Source of the DNA: Paramacrobiotus metropolitanus
Taxonomy: Eukaryota > Tardigrada > Eutardigrada > Parachela > Macrobiotidae
Length of the DNA stretch: 64,000 bases
Assembly: GCF_019649055.1 (NCBI RefSeq)
Contig: NW_026570311.1
Coordinates: 124,001-188,000, forward strand
Direction of reading: 5' to 3'
Shown: in pieces, positions 44,746 through 54,942 of the stretch
How positions within the stretch are numbered: the first letter of the stretch is position 1
How the letters are laid out: every line of letters begins with the position of its first letter
Made by a program: the position numbers and the translations under genes
The notes under the pieces: generated by a model
The model's input: only the letters and a program-made list of their open reading frames with translations
What the model was told of the DNA's origin: nothing
Database searches by the model: none

Positions 44746-45928
44746 TAGGTCAAGCAGGGCAAGACCATGTCGAAGTAACACGCATGGAAACCATGTTGCC
44801 CCGACATGTTATGTTATTCATTGCCTTTTATAACAAATGACAAAACAGTCGCACAGAGTACGTCAATACCGCAAACAACAGATCTCAAAAAGCACTTTGA
44901 AACATTTTTGATGCAATGGTCGTCGAGATAACCAGCGGTCAACAAAAATTAAAATGCAAGAAAACATTAATGTGAGTGGGTATACATGAAATGTCAGAAT
45001 GTTGTGCCAAAAAAAAGTTCGAACAACGTTTCTTTACGCAACAACCACCTTTACTATGATCTTGTATCCTGTAAAGAAAGACATCCCATTTGTTACGAGA
45101 TAGCGTTTAGTAAAAATTACCTGTTCACTGCGTGGGAGGACTGGTAGCCGTTTGCAAGGTCTGAAAAGGCACCGCTGCCGCATAATGCTTATCTTGACCG
45201 CTTGACGTTGCCTTCTCTCAACAACGTATTTCCGGGTGGGCGGTCTGACCATCGGCCACCATCCCACTTTTGTGCCGGCAGTGTTTGCATCAGTCGTGTC
45301 AGTTATTTCTGTTCTCTATCATTCTCTGCTTTTCCCACAAAGTTGAGCAACCGGATAATCTAGCGGTGGTCGCTAACCACATTACTGCACGAGCGCGAGC
45401 TCCAATACCACTGAGCAGTGGTACTGGATTTGTTGAACTGGAAAAAGGCATCGTACGCTCTTCATGGCGTCAGACAATTTTTATATTCTTGACGAACGTT
45501 TAACTGCAGCGTCTCGCTGCGCTCGATGCAAATTACAACCTCAAAACCGGTGTGGGTGTAACATCCAGTGCGGTCGGCAGTTAATCAGTATAACACGCCA
45601 CATGAAGCCGGTTTCGTTCTCATTATAGTATCATACGTAGTAGAAGACTAGATGTAACCAACTGTTGCGAAGCAGCGAAATACTACGATAACTATTTTAT
45701 ATCCGAAATTTTGTCCCCTTATAAATACTACTTATACAAGTTAAAGTCTGCCGTTGAGGGAAAAAATTGCTTTTGCATAATCTTTTAGTTTCACATGTAA
45801 ACGTTTAGCTGAGGCGCGCCACTTGGTTGAAACCTGCAGCTGCATGAATTGGCAGGGAGAACGATTTCGCTATCATAAAGCTGTTTGACATGTTTAAAAA
45901 CATAATAATATAATTATGAACCTAACAG
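44746..45928. other. Spacer upstream of the membrane-type copy
   Basis: I could not find the family's signal-peptide exon here on the plus strand. The frame at 45270-45503 has a hydrophobic start but does not match the family. No other repeat seen. Confidence 0.4.
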
Positions 45929-47426
45929 TTCCAGATTTGGACAAGAAATGCAATCAGAGCCTGCAGTTAGACTGTCCCTTTACGTACGCCGGACGAGCCG
46001 GAACATTCCGCTATTATCGCATACCCGACCTGTCACCGGGACTGTGCATGTTTGACGTGACAGTGCCAGCCGACTGCGGGATATCAGGCGAGCTGTTCGC
46101 CTTCTATTTCAACATTCGGTGCGTTAAATACATATCGAAGAATTCATTGGTGCGCACGCTCGTAATGCTTTTATAATTAATTACAGAAAATTTCTTCTAC
46201 CGTCCAACGATCATATCCGAATCTATCAAACCGTCGGATTGTCACCGCGCATTCTTCTCAAAGAGTTGAACGGTTCCCACTCTGCGCGGTCCAACCCAAC
46301 GTCGGTTGCGCAAGCTCTGTCATCCTACGTTAAACAACCATCCTTTACTTTCGAATATTTCCGCGGCACATCACCCTCTACGGAGTCGCATCAGGCTTAC
46401 ATCGATTTTATTATCGTTACAAGTTAGAAAATACGAAACGTGTACTGCTGAATGCAGTTAAAGCATTCTAAGCCATATTTTGTGGTTATAATAGAGGGTC
46501 CGGAATTACTGAGTGCTCCCTGCACCGCTTTGTCGGGGTATGTGGACTTTTATTTCATCTGTCATACGGACGGAATCAATGATCGCGTCAACTGTCCGGG
46601 CAGTTTCACTGCCGATGTGTATGCAGTGAATCCGGCCGACCAGAGACAAACATGCCCTTTCAGTTCCCCGCCAAGTTTAGGGAACAAACAACCAATACTT
46701 GAATACTGGGATACACATGGCACACCAGGTACACAACAATGCAATTTGCTTAGTTGATATGGTTGCTTCGGTGAAAATATCCTGGAAAGTGGGAACCATA
46801 GATGATGTGTTCGCACCATATGGAATAAATAAATTAAATAAAGTCATAGATGGAAAGTAAAATCGAGAAATAACGAAAATTGTTGGATGAATAAGCTGTT
46901 GTTCAAACCACTTCCTACAAATTTTTATGCGCTACTCTATCACTTGCATTGACCACGAGCAACAAATTAACAATCAGTAAAAGCACTGCATTCACTACGG
47001 CATTAAGTGCTCAAAAGTGATTATCAAATTGTTAAATATACGGTCTAGATCAACGAAACTTACTAAGCCTTATTTTTCAGGCAGTCATAAGTCTGGCGTG
47101 AGCTACGATGCCATTGTCGTAATTGTCGGTGGATTTATTTTACTGGCCTTGATCATTGCGGCAATTTACGTGATTCGCCCTATCTGGTTACGTCGCCCAG
47201 CCGAAACATCGGTCGACCTTCAACAAGCGGCATCATGAAGCTAGAGCCACTACTGGTAGTTGCGCCGTATGCTGCTACTAGTTGCCCTGAGGTGTTCGAT
47301 AATCCTGTAGTTCCTGTTGATCCCCCTCCACTCTTTCCGGGAGCACCGCCTTCGTATTCACAAATCACTGCAGCACCAGCAGTAGTCGGCATCTCTCTGT
47401 CGAATCCGCCATCCTATCAGTTATGA
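45929..47426 (+). CDS. Membrane-type CUB-like/cysteine-module protein with PPSY tail
   Basis: Exons 45929-46118 (190 bp), 46187-46422 (236 bp), 46495-46728 (234 bp) and 47081-47426; phases agree. The CUB-like domain shows GRAGTFRYYRI, FAFYFNIR, HIRIYQT, SVAQA, FEYFRGTSP, YIDFIIV. The cysteine module is TALSGYVDFYFIC, NCPG, RQTC. The last exon encodes a transmembrane segment (AIVVIVGGFILLALIIAAIYV), basic residues (WLRRP) and a cytoplasmic tail with LEPLL, GAPPSYSQ and NPPSYQL. The tail is reached only after a frame change near 47205-47215; without it the protein ends at 47238. No signal-peptide exon was found. The PPxY motifs suggest binding to WW domains, for example NEDD4-type ligases (family knowledge). 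Probably a receptor-like protein. Confidence 0.72.
46729..47080 (+). other. Intron before the transmembrane exon
   Basis: GTACAC donor; pyrimidine-rich TATTTTTCAG acceptor. No other feature. Confidence 0.55.
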
Positions 47427-48096
47427 ATCAAGCTTCGAAATTCGGCAGTACAGAGACAGCGTGCGCATCTTGATCATGTCCACGTGAGAGGCGATTTCTC
47501 AAGACCAGCAGATAATCCTAAAGATTGCTCTGTTTCGCGTTTCCACATATTGAATGCCTGTTAAATTCTGCGCAAGTCAAGTTCGATGGCGTTCAAGTAC
47601 TATTGTTGTCGCTGACGTTCATTGTTTGGTTAGGTCATGATGCCACAAACCCTTGCTCCTCGAAGAATCTTTTGACCTTCTTAATTTCTAATAATAATAT
47701 GCCAATTTTGATTCCTTCTGGCATGACTCACTTGCACTGTTACACAGTACCTACTGCGGAACCCTGCATGGCTGTGTCAATCATTACATTATCTATGATA
47801 AAGACGGGATAAATGGCCGTGTCAATTGTTCGTTCAATTTGGCGGCCAATGTACTCCTTAAGGGAATGTGTGACCTCGGTTTGGGTTTCTCCCAGATTGT
47901 GTGCGGACAGAAAACCATTAAACATAAAGTGCGGCCACAGACCAAACAATGATTTTACTATCTTTCCGTTTTTATATGTTCTCACGGAGGAATTTGACAG
48001 CACTCCGATACGTTATCTAGTGCGAATTACAAAGACGACCATTGTTATGCAACACAGTTACGCAGACAATTTTGCATGGTAAAAGCTTCCGAGTCA
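47427..48096 (+). pseudogene. Spacer with a degraded exon-4 relic of the family
   Basis: Around 47735-47850 a frame reads STYCGTLHGCVNHY, then YDKDGINGRVNC, matching the cysteine module (TYC...GYVNN...CDTDG...RVNC). The FIC cysteine is lost and no exon borders remain. The rest has no recognised feature. Confidence 0.5.
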
Positions 48097-48103
48097 TATA
48101 AAA
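48097..48103 (+). promoter_or_regulatory. TATA box of the plus-strand copy
   Basis: TATAAAACGATTGTT, 85 bp upstream of the ATG at 48182. The preceding TGCATGG, AAAAGCTTCC run matches the family promoter layout on the opposite strand. Confidence 0.55.
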
Positions 48104-48632
48104 CGATTGTTGCCCAATTTTTAATCAGGCTGGTTTGCACACTGCTACAGGATTATGACCCTTAAGACTTGTGCAGTTACAATGTGTTACCGAAGTGTCT
48201 TTCTTTGTGCCCTTGTACTGGGAGTTCTGTGCTTCGCCAAAAGTTCAACGGCTCAATTACCAGTGTAAGCAAAATTTAATGACTTATGAGATGAATTATA
48301 GGGGTGTTAATCCCATACTGCGCCGATAATTACATTAGTGTACTTACATCTGAGTAAGCTGTTCTGTTTACACTTTGTGTCGGCGTGAATAGAATTTATT
48401 AACATTAATTTTGTTAAAGCTTCATGAATTCCGAAAATGGGTGAACTTAGGTTGGTAAAAAGGACATATGCAGTTTGAATTAAATGTTCGATGCTGCCGG
48501 AATCGACTCATTCTAATTAAGCTTTCCGTAATATACAGATTTCGATTTGGAAAACGCATGCAATGGAAGCCGAATCCTAGAGTGTCCCTATCCTGAAACC
48601 GGGAGGGCCGGCACATTCCGCTACTACTATAT

Positions 48633-49024
48633 TACAACGGAAGCCTGACGGTGTGCTCCCGTTTACTGTGGGTTGGCTACACGCCGCGCCACGCCGCTAA
48701 AAGGACCGATGTTGGTGGTCTTATTGCCCAGACTTGCAAGGCTCATAAACAGGAAGAGATCTTACTGTTTCTCTGGAAGATCGCTGTGTGGAAAGGTGGA
48801 AGAACGAGAGGTTATTACGACCGAACGAACGACAGAATGTCCATGGACAAATTTATTCAAATTTAGGAGGTTACTCAATCACCGACTGATCAGCGTCCAA
48901 TCTCCCATTTCACATCACACCGTTAAACACCGTTAACACACTAGCCAGCTGTGACTCATCAATCCACACAGACTGACCAATCAAATAAAGTTCTAATTAT
49001 TTGAATTTAACCACAGCCGCTATA
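48633..49024 (-). repeat. 3' LTR of the 5.5-kb element
   Basis: 392 bp, with an AATAAA on the minus strand near 48852-48857. A purine tract (GGCGGGGA) lies on its internal side. Confidence 0.88.
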
Positions 49025-49178
49025 TCCCCGCCGTAAGCGGTTAATTAGTGAATTAACCAAGACACAAAAGAGATTACAAAATCAAATACTGTTATTCCAG
49101 CAAACAGAAATGAGCAAATTATTAGTAAAAATCCATGGAAATTACCGAATTCCATTCCGTCCATGCCTGTCCGACACT

Positions 49179-51011
49179 TCACTTGTCCGCTTCAGAATCT
49201 TCGTCCTTGCCATTCTGTCCGTTACGTCGCTCCTCGCGCCATTCCTCTTTCTCTTTCTTTCGCTGATCCATCATCACTCGCAGGTCATCTTCCAGCTGCT
49301 TTTTCTCCATTTCTTCCTTCTTCTGCTGTTCCTGCATACGCTTAATCTCCTGCTGGTATTTCTCCGTTTCCGCTCGTAATCGTGCCAGCTCATCTAGATC
49401 TCCACTACGAATACGCTCTTCACTCTGACTACGCTGCACGTCTGCTGGTAATTCCTTCACAATACGTTCTCCAATCTTACGAATATCACGTTCCATTTCA
49501 ATATGATGTCCGCAGCTCCACATGTCAATCGAAGCATACTGTCTACGTCGATCTGCATACCACTGTTGTCGCATACGGTCCAACTCACGATACATATGTA
49601 AAACATAATCACGGCTCGTTTCATCATATGTACCATCCCACATGCAGTCTCCCGACCAAAACCAAATATCATCCGGAAAGAATCGGTTCGGGTTAAAGTA
49701 CAAAGGCGGCTCTTCACTACGTCGGAATCGTCCCTGAATAAGTTTAAACACCTGTCCATAACGATTCTCCCAACGAGTCGTACCGTCCTTCTGGGATTCA
49801 TACGTGATCCACGAAGTCGCAGCGAAACGATCATAGAACCAAGTCTCCACATACTTTGGACTGAGTGACGTCTTTATAGGCTCTGGATACGTTACGAATC
49901 GCTTCTTACTTTCCGCTTCATTACTTCGCAATAACTCCAAAAATGTCTTCAACTCTAACACGTGCCATCGTTCCGCTCTACAAGTTTCCGCTTTGTCTGG
50001 ACTCTCTTCGCTCTGCGCCAGTGTGTTAAGTCCATCCGCCATGCGATTCAAATCTGCCATCACGACACCATACTGCTCTTTACGGAGACGTTTTTCCATA
50101 CTCATGAATGGATGAATCGGCAAATTCCCAGGTACACCCGGTTGGATACGGTACTTTACGTTCTTCAGGACAGCTTCTCCCTGGCGTCTACGCGCAATGT
50201 CCGCTTGCTGCTGATTTGGCTGCAGCATACGCTGTGGATTTTGCTGGGTCATACGCTGCTGCTGATTGTGCATTGACTGCACTGGTCCACTTTCCGCGAC
50301 ACGCTGTGCCATTGTCCGGTTTTCCATATTACGATCTGCGGTACGTTGCTGTGTCTGCTCTCGCGGATCGGAACACATCATACGTGAGTTAACCGTGGCT
50401 TCGCGTCCATCCTTGAAAGTAATCGGAGGATGTGCTCTACGCTGCTCTGGCTCGTTATGCTCCACAGGTTCATTACGATACACCGGCGTCATCATGATGA
50501 ATGGCATATTGTCCCGCTCCTCATCATCACCACGATCCACGTGCGACGCTGGTGGCATACTATTCTGCTGCTGACGCTGACCACTCATACGCTGTTGTCA
50601 ACGCTGGGATTCGAGCTCTCTGCGATACTTTTCCCGATCCCGTGCTTCCTCCTCTTCACTCCACGAAATAGACTCTGTCAGACGATCTACTTCCTTACGC
50701 GCACCACGGAGACGTTCTTCTGCTATTTCTATTTCAAGCTGATCTCCATAAGCTTTACTCTGTCGCAACTTCTCACTACGCTCTTCTACTTCACGACGCC
50801 ACTTATCGCGCTTCTCCTTGTCTTCCGCACGCCACTGCTGTCTTTCCCGCTCACGCTCCGCACGTTGCACCCGCTCACGTTCTTGTTGGTCACGTTCACG
50901 CTGCTCACGTTCTCGTTGGAGATTCAAAGCATCAGCATCTTTACGCTCCCGTGCCATCTGCTCCATACGACGCAGGCGCTCTTCTGCAGTGTCGTCATTT
51001 TTTCGCTCCAT
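49179..51011 (-). CDS. ORF2 of the 5.5-kb element: long charged coiled-coil protein with an in-frame TGA
   Basis: From the Met at 51011 (MERKNDDTAEERLRRM) a 137-residue frame extremely rich in Arg, Glu and Gln ends at a TGA (50598-50600). The same frame continues two codons later and reaches 49179, giving a further 469 residues from MSGQRQQQNSMPP. The second part has a Gln-rich region, then GVPGNLPIHPFMSMEKRLRK, a Trp/Tyr-rich middle (WYADRRRQYASIDMWSCG), and a Glu/Lys coiled coil (EKYQQEIKRMQEQQ) near the end. I do not recognise it. The TGA could be a CGA mutation or a readthrough site. It probably works with ORF1 in particle assembly. Confidence 0.6.
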
Positions 51012-51150
51012 TTCTTTGCGGGTTTACAGGATGCAGGTCCGCCATGTAAGTTAGTACTCAGCTCACTACGCTTCAATGGTACGGTGCCGCTCAATGATAC
51101 AATACGGTCTACCGGAGGCTTTCTGTTCACGCGGCCATACGGACCTCCGT

Positions 51151-53109
51151 TTACGTATGGCGACAGTCTTTTCCCTCTTCTGACGCCCAGAAGTTATCGT
51201 TCTGATTTCCCTTTTCTACTTCATCTTCATACGCTCGCTGTAGTTCTCGCTTCTTATCTTCAGGACATTTCGGCAATATAGATTCTAAATCTCTACGACT
51301 CTTAATGAAAGGACACATACGAAACCCATGCCGATAATCGAAGCACTTCGGACAGAAATACAATCCGTTATTCAGCCTGTACGACGAGAAATCTATCTCA
51401 TTACGACTGAACTTCCATTGTGTAATCGGTAAGTCACGTTGTCCAGGGCTACGAGAACGAGAAAATCTACGATTATCACCACGTTCTCTGTTACGATTTA
51501 CATCACGGTCCCGACTTCCACTACGATCACGGGAGAAATTTCTACGAAATCGGTCACCGCGATCGCGACTACCACTACGTCCTCGCTCATCCCGGTTCCA
51601 TCTTTCATTTCTGCCACGATTCTCATACGTACGTGAATCGCGATTGCCATAACGAAAGTCATTACGAGTATCACGATTACTGATATAGCGGTTGTCAATA
51701 CGATTATCACGGTTAGCATACGTATTCCTTCCATAATAATTGTTATGATTATTACTGTACTGACCACTGCGAAAATCATTACGATCGCGAGATCCGCTAC
51801 GTTCCCGAAAAGATCTAAACTTATCGAAAGATCTACTTCGGTCTCGCTTGTAATCATACGCATTAACTGCCTGTGCCGTACTAACTTGCATAGTTTCTTT
51901 CGTTTCCGACTGGTCAATACGTGCCAAGTTACTTAAAACTCTACGCATTTCCGGAATTGTATTCACTTTAGCTACTGCTAGGAGCTTACGATACTCGACG
52001 TTACTGTCAATAGCTCTACGTATTTCAGCAATCTTATCCTCTTCCGCCATATTTGGATTAATTTCCTGCATTAAGTCCAACATTTCATCGAAGAATTCCT
52101 CTACATTTTCACCAGGCTTTAAGGTTTTCTGTGCCAGTTCCATACGTTTCACTTGCTTATAATCTTCAGGCAGATAACGTAAACACATGATATGCTTCCA
52201 TTCCACATATGATTTTCTGCTATTCGTTGACCACATACTTTCGAAAAATTTACGCGGACCTTCTTCCAAATACGTTGGTAACATACTGATACGCTTTGCT
52301 GATGACCAGCTTAAATTATCCGCTACCCGGTCAAACTGCTGGAAAAATGCCTTTATGCTGTAATTCGACTTATTTTTAAATTTCTCAATTGTATGGTCTT
52401 TTGTTACGTTTCTGCTGTTGTTATTAATAACATACGAATTTAATGCCGAAATTAATGAGTTAATATCTGTATTCGTTACGGTCTGCGAACTGGCGATATT
52501 TTCTTCAGTCTGAGTACGTTCATTTTTAACTGGTTCATAACTATCTACATTATCGGCTGCATTACTATGTACTTCAGTTTCTTCATCTTCTACGTTGATA
52601 GTCCGATTTCTCAAGTGCAGATTTTCTCTTTCCAATCGTATTAAACGATTTTGCAAATCACTAAAATTTTCTGCTATCTCTGCATCTTTTATTTTAAGTA
52701 GTTTCGAAACGGCTGCCAGATCTGCTTCCGCTAAATTACTTCTAAGTTGATTCGCAATACGATCACACTCTGACTGCACATTATCACCTGCACGTTCATT
52801 GCCCGATACGTTTCCAGCTTCTTCAGGCTTTTTACTTCTACGCCAATAATCCGATTCCTTAATGTCTGCAGTTGTCTTTAGATCTTCATACGAAATTCCA
52901 GTCTGAATACAGTAATTGGCAATATGTTCCACAGCTTCATTATTATTCATCGTTACTTTTAATACTGCATTAATTTTACTGGCAATTTCGTTAACTTTCG
53001 CCCGTTTCACTTGAGTCAACAACTTTACGATCTGTCTGCGCTCTGCTTCCAGTTCCTCGTCTTTTGTTCTATCGGCGCTGCCTCGCGCTGTCGGTTCAGT
53101 GGTCGACAT
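51151..53109 (-). CDS. ORF1 of the 5.5-kb element: gag with zinc knuckle (652 aa)
   Basis: Starts MSTTEPTARGSADRT. An N-terminal helical region is followed by a capsid domain at roughly residues 225-370: YSIKAFFQQFDRVADNL, LEEGPRKFFESM, YVEWKHIMCLRYLP, LKPGENVEEFFDEML. A long Arg/Asp/Asn/Ser-rich, presumably RNA-binding stretch comes next, and then a CCHC knuckle, CPKCFDYRHGFRMC, near the C-terminus. It ends at 51151. The next ORF starts about 140 bp later in another frame. No protease or polymerase motif is present. This is structural gag for a virus-like particle. Confidence 0.85.
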   Translation of the reverse strand: MSTTEPTARGSADRTKDEELEAERRQIVKLLTQVKRAKVNEIASKINAVLKVTMNNNEAVEHIANYCIQTGISYEDLKTTADIKESDYWRRSKKPEEAGNVSGNERAGDNVQSECDRIANQLRSNLAEADLAAVSKLLKIKDAEIAENFSDLQNRLIRLERENLHLRNRTINVEDEETEVHSNAADNVDSYEPVKNERTQTEENIASSQTVTNTDINSLISALNSYVINNNSRNVTKDHTIEKFKNKSNYSIKAFFQQFDRVADNLSWSSAKRISMLPTYLEEGPRKFFESMWSTNSRKSYVEWKHIMCLRYLPEDYKQVKRMELAQKTLKPGENVEEFFDEMLDLMQEINPNMAEEDKIAEIRRAIDSNVEYRKLLAVAKVNTIPEMRRVLSNLARIDQSETKETMQVSTAQAVNAYDYKRDRSRSFDKFRSFRERSGSRDRNDFRSGQYSNNHNNYYGRNTYANRDNRIDNRYISNRDTRNDFRYGNRDSRTYENRGRNERWNRDERGRSGSRDRGDRFRRNFSRDRSGSRDRDVNRNRERGDNRRFSRSRSPGQRDLPITQWKFSRNEIDFSSYRLNNGLYFCPKCFDYRHGFRMCPFIKSRRDLESILPKCPEDKKRELQRAYEDEVEKGNQNDNFWASEEGKDCRHT

Positions 53110-53110
53110 G

Positions 53111-53691
53111 CCGGCGCACGCTCATCAAACTTTACGATCTCAAGCTTACATGCAAACTTTGCACGTCTAGGCACGTTTCGGAAAATCCTCACGAGAAACG
53201 AAAATTCTGCCCTTCTACAAAACTTTCCTAAAATACAGCAGTTCTTAAAATTTCCAGATGGACTTCATACGAATTCAAACCAGAAATTTTCATAAAACTT
53301 CATACGACTGCATCAGAAATAAACCATACGAGTATGGACACACACGGGATACTGCACTACGCTAAAACGTCAGTCCTCAATACGAGTAAAATATCTCTCC
53401 AATGCGTAGGTTTTCACACATAAAATCTGCCTCAAAACCTCACAATCTCTACGATTATAACTTAGGGATGATGGTGCTTACCCTTACGTGTCTGCTCCTG
53501 CTGTCTCCACCACTTGTAATCCGACCACGAGATTCTGTACGCTATGGCTTCGGATCCGAGGTACTCTTGATGCTCTGCTGCACTTCGCTCTACGTCCGCT
53601 ATTCCAGCTCGCATACGCTTCGCACCTCGATTCTGCACTACTTTCCACTGTTCTTCTACGTTAGGAGCTGATGGGGGCTCTTTGCGATCCC
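53111..53691 (-). other. 5' leader of the 5.5-kb element
   Basis: Between PBS and gag. A short frame starting inside the PBS (53710-53462, MALPDSRDRKEPP) is open but unlike any known protein; leader peptide or chance. Confidence 0.4.
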
Positions 53692-53709
53692 TTGAATCAG
53701 GAAGCGCCA

Positions 53710-54101
53710 TACAACGGAAGCCTGACGGTGTGCTCCCGTTTACTGTGGGTTGGCTACACGCCGCGCCACGCCGCTAAAAGGACCGATGTTGGTGGTCTTA
53801 TTGCCCAGACTTGCAAGGCTCATAAACAGGAAGAGATCTTACTGTTTCTCTGGAAGATCGCTGTGTGGAAAGGTGGAAGAACGAGAGGTTATTACGACCG
53901 AACGAACGACAGAATGTCCATGGACAAATTTATTCAAATTTAGGAGGTTACTCAATCACCGACTGATCAGCGTCCAATCTCCCATTTCACATCACACCGT
54001 TAAACACCGTTAACACACTAGCCAGCTGTGACTCATCAATCCACACAGACTGACCAATCAAATAAAGTTCTAATTATTTGAATTTAACCACAGTCGCTAT
54101 A
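53710..54101 (-). repeat. 5' LTR of the 5.5-kb element
   Basis: 392 bp, identical to 48633-49024 except for one base, and next to the PBS. Confidence 0.88.
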
Positions 54102-54362
54102 ATATCAGCCGGCTGCCACCAGGACTGTGCTCCTTCAATGTCACGCTGGCTCCCAATTGCGGGCGCCAGGACGATCGGTTTACGTTTTATCTTAACATCC
54201 GGTACTGGCAAAATTGAAATTGAATTGTGGTGCATGTACCCGTATGTAGAGCGCTTCAAAAATATTTTATAGGAGATTTCGTTCCTGTAGGCTGTAGTTA
54301 GTTAAATGGCTGTAATTCTTTTCTAACTTGAATTATTTTATCCGAGACTACCAATTTTCAAA

Positions 54363-54933
54363 GGCCCATGCTCAAACTCGGACTTGGACTCGGACTTGGA
54401 CTACTAAAACTCGGACTCGGACCACACTTGGACTTCTAAACTTGGACTTCTAAACTTGGACTTGGACTCTTCAACTTGGACTTTTCTTGGGTTTTTTAGA
54501 TTTCTTAGGTTTCTTAGGTTTCTTAGGTTTCTTAGGTTTCTTAGGTTTCTTAGGTTTCTTAGGTTTCTTGGGTTTCTTAGGTTTCTTAGTTTTCTTAGGT
54601 TTCTTAGGTTTCTTAGGTTTCTTGGGTTTCTTAGGTTTCTTAGTTTTCTTAGGTTTCTTAGGTTTCTCAGGTTTCTTAGGCTAACTAGTTTATTTCTGAG
54701 GTTTCTTAGGTTTCTTAGGCTAACTAGGTAGTTTATTTCTGAGGAGAAGTCCAAGCTAGAAGTCCAAGTTCTTAGGTCGAAGTCCAAGTTAAGAAGTTCG
54801 ATTTAGAAATCCAAGTTGAGAAGTCCAAGTCCAAGTAAGGAAGTCCAAGTCCAAGTTATGAAGTCCAAGTGTGGTCCAAGTCCAAGTTTCAGCAGTCCAA
54901 GTCCGAGTCCAAGTCCGAGCTTGAGCGCGGGCC
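54363..54933. mobile_element. Short foldback element with internal 9-bp satellite
   Basis: The termini (GGCCCATGCTCAAACTCGG at left; the complement of GGCCCGCGCTCAAGCTCGG at right) form arms of about 73 bp rich in ACTTGG/ACTCGG units. They are flanked by a perfect 9-bp duplication ATTTTCAAA (54354-54362 and 54934-54942). The interior is a tandem array. The GGCCCGCGCT terminus and 9-bp duplication are shared with the element at 33578-34873, so both belong to one family. Confidence 0.85.
54485..54745. repeat. 9-bp tandem repeat (TTCTTAGGT)n
   Basis: About twenty near-perfect units, with GTTTTC and TTGGGT variants, inside the foldback element. It is open in several frames only because the unit is a multiple of three. 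Confidence 0.9.
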
Positions 54934-54942
54934 ATTTTCAAA

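Larger units (their letters stand above)
48633..54101 (-). mobile_element. 5.5-kb non-autonomous LTR retrotransposon, gag only
   Basis: Two 392-bp LTRs (48633-49024 and 53710-54101) differ at one base (C/T near the outer end) and are flanked by a 4-bp ATAT duplication (48629-48632, 54102-54105). On the minus strand a PBS (TGGCGCTTCCTGATTC, 53709-53692) follows the 5' LTR directly. The internal part has a gag ORF and a second charged ORF but no protease, RT, RNase H or integrase motif. The near-identical LTRs mean a recent insertion, so another element must supply the enzymes. Confidence 0.92.
48182..54201 (+). pseudogene. Plus-strand family copy with exon 2 split by an LTR element
   Basis: Exon 1 (48182-48264) encodes MCYRSVFLCALVLGVLCF and the SSTAQ signal end, but is 83 bp instead of 85, so frame is lost before the donor. 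Exon 2 starts at 48539 (FDLENACNGSRILECPYPE, GRAGTFRYYYI) and is interrupted at 48632. It resumes after the element at 54106 (SRLPPGLCSFNVTLAPNCG, FTFYLNIR) and ends at 54201. Without the element and one copy of the ATAT duplication the exon is exactly 190 bp, the family norm. Exons 3-4 were not found to the right, where a foldback and a Gypsy element follow. Confidence 0.82.

Noticed and set aside
45270-45503. Candidate signal-peptide exon for the plus-strand membrane-type copy
   Set aside because: Hydrophobic start, but it does not match the family's SSSAQYY-type exon, has no ATG at the frame start and no donor in phase.
48651-48866. Duplicated plus-strand ORF (also at 53671-53943)
   Set aside because: It lies wholly in the LTR pair of a minus-strand element, so the duplication is the LTR repeat, not a gene pair.
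54456-54731. Plus-strand frame of repeated FLRF units, like an FLRFamide neuropeptide precursor
   Set aside because: The units lack Gly-Lys/Arg amidation and cleavage signals and a signal peptide. They are the 9-bp satellite inside a foldback element, open in several frames by arithmetic.
54485-54745. CRISPR array
   Set aside because: Units are contiguous 9-mers without spacers in a eukaryotic transposon.
54404-54787. Minus-strand NLRNLR repeats as a leucine-rich-repeat protein
   Set aside because: Same 9-bp satellite; LRR units need about 20-29 residues with a consensus that is absent.
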